Origin: Candidatus Omnitrophota bacterium
Lineage (GTDB): Bacteria > Hinthialibacterota > Hinthialibacteria > Hinthialibacterales > JAKPRU01
Assembly (NCBI GenBank): GCA_029570205.1
Contig: JAKQSI010000021.1
Location: 58,872-122,871, forward strand
DNA length: 64,000 bases
Reading direction: 5' to 3'
Of this stretch, positions 1-7,254 are shown piece after piece. A model generated the notes under the pieces. The model did no database searches. It was not told the origin of the DNA and saw only the letters and a program-made list of their open reading frames with translations. Positions within the stretch are counted from its first letter, which is position 1, and every line of letters starts with the position of its first letter. A program made the position numbers and the translations under genes.

Positions 1-1
1 C

Positions 2-247
2 GTGTTTCTGATCGTTTTCGCCGCCACCCGCATTGTCTCCCTCGGCTCACTCCTTGCCGCCATGACTCTCGTCCTCGTTCAAATGATCGAGTATTTCTAC
101 TTCCCCGCCTGGTCACCCAGTACGGAAATCTTTGTCTTTTCGGTTCTCGCTGCCATCCTGGTAGTCATCAAACACCGCTCGAATATCCGACGTCTCCTGG
201 CCGGGCAGGAAAACAAATTGTCCCTCTCGAAAGGAAATTCATCGTGA
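2..247 (+). CDS. plsY: Glycerol-3-phosphate acyltransferase PlsY, C-terminal part (cut by window edge)
   Basis: This is the last 81 residues of an integral membrane acyltransferase that transfers the acyl group of acyl-phosphate to glycerol-3-phosphate, the first step of phospholipid synthesis. What is visible is the conserved RIVSLGSL segment, a hydrophobic helix, and the cytoplasmic HRSNIRRLLAGQENK tail that is typical of the PlsY C-terminus. The upstream half lies outside the window, so the apparent first codon is not a real start. Its stop overlaps the GTG start of hisA by four bases (GTGA), which suggests translational coupling. Assignment from the tail motif is firm. Confidence 0.88.
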   Translation: MFLIVFAATRIVSLGSLLAAMTLVLVQMIEYFYFPAWSPSTEIFVFSVLAAILVVIKHRSNIRRLLAGQENKLSLSKGNSS

Positions 248-1011
248 AAATCATTCCGGCAATCGACGTTCGAGGCGGGCGCTGTGTACGCCTGTACCAG
301 GGTGACTATAACCGCGAACAAATGTATTCCGAGGACCCCGTCTCTGTCGCCCTCAAATGGCAACATGATGGCGCGGAACTGCTCCACCTCGTCGATCTCG
401 ACGGCGCAAGAGATGGAGCCCCCACTAATCGAGACATTCTCGCCACCATTGCCGGACAAACCTCCTGCCCCTGCGAGGTCGGCGGAGGCATTCGCGAGGA
501 GGACCATATCCGCTGGTATCTGGACCATGGTGTCAACCGGATCATCCTGGGAAGCATGGCGATCTCCGATCCCCCCCGCTTCCGACAAATCTGCCGCACT
601 TTCCCCGGGCGCATCGTCCTCGCCCTCGATGCCAGGAACGGCTTCGTTTCCACACGCGGGTGGCGTGAGGATTCTGCCCTCCGCGCCGAGGACCTTCTCA
701 TCCAGGTCAGCAACCTCCCCCTCGCCGCTGTGCAATATACCGACATCGCCAAAGACGGCACACTGGAAGGTCCGAACCTCCCCGCCGTTCGCTCCATGGC
801 GGCTCTGTGCCCGTTTACCTTTATTACCGCCGGCGGAATCGGTACCCTGGATCATATCCGGGCGTTGGAAAAGCTCAATCGAGAATTGGATGGAAAAATC
901 TGGGGAGCCATTGTCGGACAGGCGCTGTATCGCGGGGCTTTCACCTTGCCGGAAGCCATTGTGGCGGCGTGCGGCGAAAACCTGCCCGGATTGACCGAAA
1001 AAGGATCATGA
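244..1011 (+). CDS. hisA: Phosphoribosylformimino-AICAR ribotide isomerase HisA
   Basis: This cytoplasmic (beta/alpha)8 isomerase catalyses the fourth step of histidine biosynthesis, converting ProFAR to PRFAR. The 255 residues are full length for the family. Visible landmarks are the N-terminal IPAIDVRGGRCVRLYQGDY with the catalytic Asp near residue 8, the phosphate-binding loop EVGGGIR near residue 80, the second catalytic Asp in YTDIAKDGTLEGPN near 165-175, and the second phosphate loop ITAGGIGT near 198. The GTG start overlaps the plsY stop. No other his gene is present, and the neighbours are lipid and pantothenate genes, so this is a scattered his gene rather than part of a his operon. 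Dual HisA/PriA activity cannot be excluded from sequence alone. Confidence 0.95.
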   Translation: MKIIPAIDVRGGRCVRLYQGDYNREQMYSEDPVSVALKWQHDGAELLHLVDLDGARDGAPTNRDILATIAGQTSCPCEVGGGIREEDHIRWYLDHGVNRIILGSMAISDPPRFRQICRTFPGRIVLALDARNGFVSTRGWREDSALRAEDLLIQVSNLPLAAVQYTDIAKDGTLEGPNLPAVRSMAALCPFTFITAGGIGTLDHIRALEKLNRELDGKIWGAIVGQALYRGAFTLPEAIVAACGENLPGLTEKGS

Positions 1012-1015
1012 ACAC

Positions 1016-1405
1016 ATGCTTCGACGAATGTTGAAATCAAAAATACAGCAAATCCGAGTCACTCATAAAGAACTGTATTATGCCGGAAGTCTCGCCGTCG
1101 ATATGGACCTTTACGATGCCGCGGATATCAAGTCCGGCGAATCCGTCCATATCTACAATATGTCCAACGGCGAACGGCTCGAAACGTATGCCATCCCGGC
1201 TCCACGTGGCTCCGGTATCGTTTCCATTAAAGGAGCCGCATGTCGGAAAATGGAGATCGGCGATGAAATCCTCGTCGTCTCCTTCGCCGACTATTCCGAG
1301 GAGGAAGTAAACCGATACCGGCACAAAATCGTGTTCGTCGACAGCAACAATAAACTCGACCGTATCGAAGAACGAACCGACAACGATTACCTGCCGAATA
1401 CGTGA
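1016..1405 (+). CDS. panD: Aspartate 1-decarboxylase PanD
   Basis: PanD is a pyruvoyl-dependent decarboxylase that makes beta-alanine from L-aspartate for pantothenate and CoA synthesis. The proenzyme self-cleaves between Gly24 and Ser25, and here residues 21-27 read YYAGSLA with Gly-Ser at exactly 24-25. The family residues HKELYY, the GERLETYAI strand and RGSGIVSIKGAA are all present. At 129 residues it is of usual length. It lies 4 bp after hisA, and its TGA overlaps the GTG start proposed for the next glycosyltransferase, so it belongs to the same transcript. No panM/panZ-type maturation factor is visible. Confidence 0.95.
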   Translation: MLRRMLKSKIQQIRVTHKELYYAGSLAVDMDLYDAADIKSGESVHIYNMSNGERLETYAIPAPRGSGIVSIKGAACRKMEIGDEILVVSFADYSEEEVNRYRHKIVFVDSNNKLDRIEERTDNDYLPNT

Positions 1406-2562
1406 CCGGCATCGGCTACCGGATGAACAACACACGCCCACGGCTTCTTATTGTCTGGCACGGCGCTCTCTTTCCGGAATATCGGAAACCGTTCGATCTG
1501 TTGCACCGCTCCACCTGCGATGTCGCACTCCTCGTCCCGACACACTGGCGACAGGCCCTTCCTCGCGAGCAGGCATATATCCCGGACAGTAACGAATCCT
1601 TTCGGACTTGTGTGGAACGTGTCCGCTTCTCCAACCACGCCGTACTCCACTATTATCCCGATTTGTACCGGATTCTCCGCGAGACTTCGCCCGACGTGCT
1701 TCTAGCAATGGAGGAGCCATACAGCCTGCTTACCGCACGCCTGCTGTTCTGGTGCCGAAAACACAACATCCCATTCCTTTTTCATACCTACCAGGATATT
1801 TACAAACGTTACCCGCCCCCGTTCGGCTGGACTCAATCTTATGTGCTGAAACACGCGGATTTGGCCCTGGCAGCCAATCGCACGGTCGAACAGGTCCTTC
1901 GCCGGAAAGGATTTACCCGTCCGATCCTCCTGTATCCCTACGGGATTGATCCCGTTCAATTCCAGCCTGTCGAAAAGCAATCCTCTACCATGATTCGCAT
2001 CGGCTATGTCGGCCGATTTGTCCCCGAAAAAGGCATCGATTTGCTCATTTCCGCTTTCGCAAAACTGCCTTCGAGTACTCAACTGGTCCTGGTCGGCGAT
2101 GGCCCGGAACGAGGCGCGCTTGTGGAATTATCAAATACACTTCGCGTAGCCGATCGGATCGAATGGATCGACCTGGTTCCCCCAAGTCAATTACCGAATA
2201 TCTACCGAGACATGGATATCTTCGTTCTTCCATCCCGCACCATGCCGAACTGGCAGGAACAGTTCGGACGGGTTCTTGTCGAGGCCATGGCCTGCGGTGT
2301 TCCGGTAGTCGGTTCCAGCTGCGGCGCAATCCCCGAAGTAATTGGCGATGCAGGTCTCCTCTTCCCTGAAAACAGCCTGGATCTTCTCGTTTCCTGCCTG
2401 AATCGCCTGATGAACTCCGAACCGCTCCGCCAGGAATACGCGGTACGCGGACGTGAACGAGTGCTGCAATTCTATACACACGAACACTGCGCCCAGGTAC
2501 TCGATAATGCCTTAAAATCTTCCCTTTCCAAGTCTGGGGAGGGTCAGGGTGGGGTTGATTGA
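1402..2562 (+). CDS. GT4-family glycosyltransferase
   Basis: This looks like a GT-B fold retaining glycosyltransferase of the GT4 (WecA-like/GlgA-like) type. Seen directly: the nucleotide-binding half opens with IGYVGRFVPEKGIDLL near residue 200, and the C-terminal donor-binding motif EQFGRVLVEAMACGVPVV, with its conserved Glu, is followed by GAIPEVIGDAG near 290-320. The N-terminal acceptor domain is divergent, so the sugar and acceptor are unknown. The GTG at 1402 overlaps panD; an ATG at 1423 is a possible alternative. The last 14 residues (SLSKSGEGQGGVD) are encoded by a dispersed palindromic repeat, so the original C-terminus was probably extended. Cell-surface polysaccharide or lipid glycosylation is the likely role. 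Confidence 0.85.
   Translation: MTGIGYRMNNTRPRLLIVWHGALFPEYRKPFDLLHRSTCDVALLVPTHWRQALPREQAYIPDSNESFRTCVERVRFSNHAVLHYYPDLYRILRETSPDVLLAMEEPYSLLTARLLFWCRKHNIPFLFHTYQDIYKRYPPPFGWTQSYVLKHADLALAANRTVEQVLRRKGFTRPILLYPYGIDPVQFQPVEKQSSTMIRIGYVGRFVPEKGIDLLISAFAKLPSSTQLVLVGDGPERGALVELSNTLRVADRIEWIDLVPPSQLPNIYRDMDIFVLPSRTMPNWQEQFGRVLVEAMACGVPVVGSSCGAIPEVIGDAGLLFPENSLDLLVSCLNRLMNSEPLRQEYAVRGRERVLQFYTHEHCAQVLDNALKSSLSKSGEGQGGVD
2521..2558 (+). repeat. Palindromic G-rich repeat, copy A (overlaps gene end)
   Basis: A short inverted repeat built from a C-rich arm (CCCTTTCC), a short loop, the arm TGGGGAGGG and a trailing GGGGTTGA. Related copies lie at 4495-4535 and 18769-18807, with weaker relatives at 30245-30287 and 25069-25104. 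Here it supplies the final codons of the GT4 gene and the region before the next start. Confidence 0.6.
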
Positions 2563-2605
2563 ATTGGGGGTTGGCCGGATAACACGAGACGAATTGTTGA
2601 CGCCA

Positions 2606-3724
2606 ATGACTAACATCCGCATTGCACTCAACGCCCTCTCCATTGCCAACCGAAGCGGAACCGGTCGGGCTGTCGAGGGCCTGCTGGATGGCCTGTCTCA
2701 ACTGGATACGCCCCGGTTCCAATACGACATCCTTCTCCCGAAACGTCACCCCGTCAAACAAACCTGGTCCGCCGCCGCCCACCTGTCCTGTCATTCCATC
2801 GGTCCCTCTTCCACAATCGCGCGAATCGCCTGGGAGCAAACCGTCCTGCCCCTTTGCGTCCGACATAAAAAATGCCCGGTTCTCCATTCCCCCGCTTTCA
2901 TCGCCCCGGTTTATGGCTTGGGCAGGGTCCGCTCCGTTGTCACCATTCATGACCTGACCTTTCTCAAGTTTCCAGAGACCATTCGGTTCGGTCGAAAGAG
3001 TTACTTCCATTGGGCAGTCCTCTCAAGCATGGAGAAATCGCATCTCGTCCTCACTGATTGCGAATCCGTCCGAAATGAGTTGATCTGCTTGGGTATTCCC
3101 TGCGAAAAGATTTTCTCTCTTCCTCTTGGCGTCGATGAACGGTTTTTCAGCGTTTCGGCGGAAGAAATCTCCCGTGTTCGCGCAAAATACTTTTTGCCGG
3201 AGTCCTATTGTCTTACCGTCGGAACCGTCGAGCCGCGGAAGAACCTGAAAACGATCCTGGCCGCATTCCGCTTGATTTCCGATGTCCCGCCCTTGGTCAT
3301 CGCCGGTCGGCTCGGCTGGAAGTACGATTCTGTTTTCAGCGAAATAAAGCGCGGCGATGTTCCGTTTCTGGATTACGTAGAGGATGCCGATCTCCCCGCT
3401 CTCTATGCCGGAGCAAGTCTGTACCTCGCCTCCTCTTTGTATGAGGGATTCGGCTTGACTGTCCTGGAGGCCATGGCCGCCGGTTGTCCGGTAATTGCCT
3501 CCGATATCCGCGCCCACCGCGAAATAGGCGCGGATTGCATCCAATATCTCCCTCCTGCCGACCCTGTTTCCTGGGCATCCGCCATCTCTTCCTTCTTCAA
3601 TCCGCAATCCACAATCCCCAATGCGCAGTCTTCTTCCCGTGCCCGCCAATTTTCCTGGAGACAACACGCCATCAACTTTGAGAGAATCATCTTGAATCAT
3701 GCTTTCCCCGGCGATAGCCTGTAG
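2606..3724 (+). CDS. GT4-family glycosyltransferase (mannosyltransferase-like)
   Basis: A second GT-B glycosyltransferase. I prefer the ATG at 2606, which gives MTNIRIALNALSIANRSGTG, a standard N-terminal beta strand and glycine loop. An in-frame GTG at 2549 would add 19 residues encoded by repeat DNA. Motifs are VVTIHDLTFLKFPE near residue 115, LTVGTVEPRKNLKTI near 205 and the donor site SLYEGFGLTVLEAMAAGCPV near 285, typical of GT4 enzymes that build O-antigen or exopolysaccharide. Near the C-terminus, residues NPQSTIPNAQSS are encoded by a 7-bp-period repeat (3599-3626) that has expanded the domain in frame. Donor and acceptor are unknown. Confidence 0.85.
   Translation: MTNIRIALNALSIANRSGTGRAVEGLLDGLSQLDTPRFQYDILLPKRHPVKQTWSAAAHLSCHSIGPSSTIARIAWEQTVLPLCVRHKKCPVLHSPAFIAPVYGLGRVRSVVTIHDLTFLKFPETIRFGRKSYFHWAVLSSMEKSHLVLTDCESVRNELICLGIPCEKIFSLPLGVDERFFSVSAEEISRVRAKYFLPESYCLTVGTVEPRKNLKTILAAFRLISDVPPLVIAGRLGWKYDSVFSEIKRGDVPFLDYVEDADLPALYAGASLYLASSLYEGFGLTVLEAMAAGCPVIASDIRAHREIGADCIQYLPPADPVSWASAISSFFNPQSTIPNAQSSSRARQFSWRQHAINFERIILNHAFPGDSL
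3599..3626 (+). repeat. Four-unit 7-bp tandem repeat inside glycosyltransferase gene
   Basis: Four consecutive heptamers read AATCCGC, AATCCAC, AATCCCC and AATGCGC. 28 bases is not a multiple of three, yet the frame is open through it and continues to a normal C-terminus. This marks a microrepeat insertion tolerated in a variable loop. Confidence 0.7.
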
Positions 3725-3777
3725 ACCGACATGGGGGGTGCTCCGTTAATACAAGGAAACCACTGAAAGGACTTGGC

Positions 3778-6700
3778 ATGATGCCGGAAGAAAACCGCAT
3801 GGGTTCTTCCCTGCAAGACTTTATGGCCCGCGTTTCAGCCCTCGCTGCCGTACATCGCCGGAGGGTTCTGCTTCGATGGTCGCTGATCTTCGCAATCTAT
3901 GGATTGCTTTCGCTGGCCTTTCTCATTCTTGCCGGGTATCTCACCGGCTTCTCCTTTGCAGGTCTGAATACCGCCGCCTGTGTGGTAATTGCCGGCGCTT
4001 TGTGGCTCATGGCCGATATCTCACGAATCCTTTTCTCCGGAAAACTCTCCAGTCGCGACCTGCTGAAACGATGCCAGGAGAAACACCCGGAAACATTCGA
4101 CCGCCTTCTCACCGCGCAGGATTTGGTGAAATCCCCCCAGGAGATTGACCGTTTGGGATATTCCCGCGAATTAGCTCTCCGCACTGTCAATTTCGCCGAG
4201 AAATATCTCGAAAATCTCCTGAAAGAGGAATGTCGGCGACCTCCCGTTGAACCGCCCGTTGCAATCATCGCCGGGCTGGTCGGCTTCGGTATGGTCGCGC
4301 TGCTTCTTCTGCCGACAGGGAATAACGCCGGACGAGAGTTATGGGATTCGATGAACGCCTGGTGGATGGAGCCGGTTGTGGTAACCGAAGGAAACATTCT
4401 CCTGACCGGTCCCGAACGAGTCCCGCGCGGCTCACCCGCCACACTTACCATCAGCGTGCCCCGACAATCCGCCTCAACACACATAAACACACACCTCTTT
4501 CCCTCAAAGATTCGGGGAGACACAGAGGGGGTTGACTTCCACCCCATCCTCCACATCCAAAAATCCGGCCAGTGGCAACGAATCCCGCTGGAACTCGGCC
4601 CCGATGGTTCCGCTCGCTATACTGTGCCCGCTGTCCAGGAATCGTTTGCCTGCCTGGTCACCGCCGGCGAACTTGCTTCCGAAAGACTCGTCATCCGCCC
4701 GGTCGATCCCCCTGTTCTGGCTGGAATCTCCTGGACTGTCACCCCTCCTGCTTACACATGCCTGCCCGAACGCAAATGGACCGGTGGCCTTACGCAGGTC
4801 GTGGTCCCCATGGGTAGCGCTGTCGAGGCTCTCGTTCGCGCCGACCAGCCTCTCACCGCCGCAACTTGGCTCCTGGGCGATACACGAATCCCCATGAACG
4901 CAACGGACACCGTTGCTGTCGCGTCCGTCCAGGTGTTTTCCCCCTCCCCCTTCGTGTTCGAACTCGTAAATGATCTCGCAATGACCGCGTATTCCGCCAC
5001 GGAATCCATCACTGTCCTGCCCGACCGCGCTCCCGAGGCCACCATTCAATCTCCGGCACAGACCGCTGATATCAGCCAGTCGCAGCAGCCTGAGATTCGC
5101 GCATCCGCCACGGATGATTACGGACTCCAGCGCGTTCTTCTCTGCTATGAAATCAACTACCAGGAGGCACAGCGGTTCACTACGGAACTGTGGGCCGCTC
5201 AGGATAGTGTGCAATGCCCGACGGAAATGGTCGTCACCTATAATTGGGACCTCAGCCCGTTCAAACTGATCCCCGGCGATGAAATTTCCTATTACATCGA
5301 GGCTTGGGATAACGATCCGTTCGCGCAGGCCAAGTCCGGGCGATCTCCCACACACATCCTCCGCTCGCCCAGCCTGGCGGATGTCTATCAGGAATTGTTC
5401 TCCATGGAGACTCAACAGGTAGATACGATGGAGAATATCGTCGAAAAACAACACTCCATCACCGAGGAAGTCCAGGATATCGCGGAAAATATCAAGGAAA
5501 AAACAGAACAACAAAAAGCGGAGGAGGGAAGTAAAAACTCCCTTTTCCCCGAACAGCAGCGACTGGAGGACCTCCAAAAACGTCAGGAGGAACTTCAAAG
5601 CCAGATGAACGAGCTCCAGCAGGAAATCGGCGAGATGACACAGAATGATCCCTCCGAATCCGACCGGAAGGCCGGGTTCTCCGTTGAAACATTGGAAAAA
5701 ATGGAGCGGATCCGCGAACTGATGAGCCAGATGCTCGATCAGCAGGGTAAGGAACTCCTTCAGAAAGTCGAACAGGTTATCCAGGATCTCTCCGAGAAAG
5801 TCGAACCGGTCGCCGTTGAGCAGATGCAGTTCTCCTTCGAACAATTCGAAAAAGAACTGGATCGAACGCTCAACCAAATGCAGGCTGCTTACCAGGTCCG
5901 CCAACTGGAGGGCCTCTGGCGTGTTGCCGAGGAAATGGCCGAACGCCAGGACCGACTCCAGCGGAATACCCAACAACTTGCCGAGGACAGGCAGAATCCC
6001 GACAAGGACCCGGAACAAATCGCCCGCGACCAGGCCGCTCTCGAACAGCGCCAGAATGCCCTCTCCCAGGATGCTCAGAACATGCTGAATGCCATGGACA
6101 AACTTGCGGAAAACATGGCCCAAATAAACCCGCCATTGAGCGGTAAATTGCAGAAAATGGCCGAGTCCGGACGAAATGAACTAAGCCGAAACATGCAGCA
6201 GGCAGGCGAAAAACTCGCGCAAAAAGACCTCTCCGGCGCTCAACAGTCCATGCAAAACGCACGTGATCAACTCAACAAAATGGCCTCCGAACTTCAGCAG
6301 GAATTCGGCAACCTCGGCGGATTAAGTATGCAGCTGGATCTTGAACGGATTACACGCCTCATCGACCGCACCCTCTTCCTCTCCGAACAACAGGAAAGGC
6401 TCGTCGCTTCCTCTTCGCCTCTCTCTCCGCCTGCGGAAATCCTTGAACTGGAAGTCCTCTATGCTCAGGAAGCCGCGCGAATCGCCAATGTCTGGAAAGA
6501 AATCATCGCCGGTAATCCCTTCGCGGATGTCTCCGTCATTCCCCTCATGGAATCCGCCGAGGCAGGGATGCGTCAGTCCGTCCAAATCTCCGAAAATGAA
6601 ACCTGGATTCCCCATGGCCCCGCGCACTCAGCCCTCACCAACATCAATGAGGCCGTCCGCGCCATGCTCGAAAGCATGAACACCCTCATGCAGCAGGCCG

Positions 6701-7254
6701 CCCAGCAGATGGGGGCGGAAGGTTTCTTCGATCAACTCCAGCAACTCATCGAGCAGCAGCAGCAACTCAATCAGGAATCGGGACGCCTTCAGCAACAGCA
6801 AGCCCGGGGCGAAGATATTTACTCCCAACTTCAACGCATGGCCACTCAGCAGGCCCGTATTCGCAAAGAACTTCAAGAATTGATGCGTAAGTATCGTCAC
6901 ATGAATAACTTACAAAGTAAACTCGATTCGGTGACCAGGGAGATGGAAGACGTCGAACGGCAAATCCAGGAAGCCAAACTGGATCGCGAACTCAAAGAAA
7001 AACAGGATCATATCCTTACTCGCATGTTGGAGGCCCAGGTCTCCCAGGAACAGGACACTTACGGCAAACGCCGGAAGGCGGAACGGCCCACCGGCCAGGA
7101 GGGCGAGTCCAATCCAACCGACCAGGTCATCCCCGGTTCCGAACAGGAAATCCGCGATATCTATAGTGAGTCCGACTCGCAGTTCGTTCCTTCACGGTAT
7201 CGGGAATTGGTCAAGCGGTATTTTCGAAGGATGGTGCAACAGGAATCCTTATGA
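3778..7254 (+). CDS. DUF4175-like giant membrane-anchored coiled-coil protein
   Basis: This 1158-residue protein has two membrane helices near residues 36-80 and one near 160-180. A beta-rich extracytoplasmic region follows (about 195-520) with Ig-like segments such as VNDLAMTAYSATESITVLPDRAPEA. A very long Gln/Glu-rich coiled coil runs from about 540 to 1120 (runs such as QQLIEQQQQLNQESGRLQQQ). This architecture matches DUF4175-type proteins of Gram-negative bacteria, whose biochemical role is not established; an envelope-spanning scaffold is an inference. Residues HLFPSKIRGDTEGVDFHP are encoded by an inserted palindromic repeat at 4495-4535. Its TGA overlaps the next gene's ATG (ATGA), so it is coupled to the TPR protein. 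Confidence 0.75.
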   Translation: MMPEENRMGSSLQDFMARVSALAAVHRRRVLLRWSLIFAIYGLLSLAFLILAGYLTGFSFAGLNTAACVVIAGALWLMADISRILFSGKLSSRDLLKRCQEKHPETFDRLLTAQDLVKSPQEIDRLGYSRELALRTVNFAEKYLENLLKEECRRPPVEPPVAIIAGLVGFGMVALLLLPTGNNAGRELWDSMNAWWMEPVVVTEGNILLTGPERVPRGSPATLTISVPRQSASTHINTHLFPSKIRGDTEGVDFHPILHIQKSGQWQRIPLELGPDGSARYTVPAVQESFACLVTAGELASERLVIRPVDPPVLAGISWTVTPPAYTCLPERKWTGGLTQVVVPMGSAVEALVRADQPLTAATWLLGDTRIPMNATDTVAVASVQVFSPSPFVFELVNDLAMTAYSATESITVLPDRAPEATIQSPAQTADISQSQQPEIRASATDDYGLQRVLLCYEINYQEAQRFTTELWAAQDSVQCPTEMVVTYNWDLSPFKLIPGDEISYYIEAWDNDPFAQAKSGRSPTHILRSPSLADVYQELFSMETQQVDTMENIVEKQHSITEEVQDIAENIKEKTEQQKAEEGSKNSLFPEQQRLEDLQKRQEELQSQMNELQQEIGEMTQNDPSESDRKAGFSVETLEKMERIRELMSQMLDQQGKELLQKVEQVIQDLSEKVEPVAVEQMQFSFEQFEKELDRTLNQMQAAYQVRQLEGLWRVAEEMAERQDRLQRNTQQLAEDRQNPDKDPEQIARDQAALEQRQNALSQDAQNMLNAMDKLAENMAQINPPLSGKLQKMAESGRNELSRNMQQAGEKLAQKDLSGAQQSMQNARDQLNKMASELQQEFGNLGGLSMQLDLERITRLIDRTLFLSEQQERLVASSSPLSPPAEILELEVLYAQEAARIANVWKEIIAGNPFADVSVIPLMESAEAGMRQSVQISENETWIPHGPAHSALTNINEAVRAMLESMNTLMQQAAQQMGAEGFFDQLQQLIEQQQQLNQESGRLQQQQARGEDIYSQLQRMATQQARIRKELQELMRKYRHMNNLQSKLDSVTREMEDVERQIQEAKLDRELKEKQDHILTRMLEAQVSQEQDTYGKRRKAERPTGQEGESNPTDQVIPGSEQEIRDIYSESDSQFVPSRYRELVKRYFRRMVQQESL
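4495..4535 (+). repeat. Palindromic G-rich repeat, copy B (inside DUF4175-like gene)
   Basis: It has the same design as the copy at 2521: a C-rich arm, a short loop, CGGGGAGA, then GAGGGGGTTGA. The insert is in frame and leaves the surrounding protein readable. Confidence 0.6.

Noticed and set aside
2045..3010. A 321-residue minus-strand frame across the two GT4 genes
   Set aside because: It spans the boundary of two well-supported glycosyltransferases and lacks any recognisable domain.
4504..6123. A 539-residue minus-strand frame opposite the DUF4175-like gene
   Set aside because: It mirrors the Gln/Glu/Leu-rich coiled coil of the true gene, giving Leu/Phe-rich antisense; the plus-strand protein has membrane helices and continuous domain structure.
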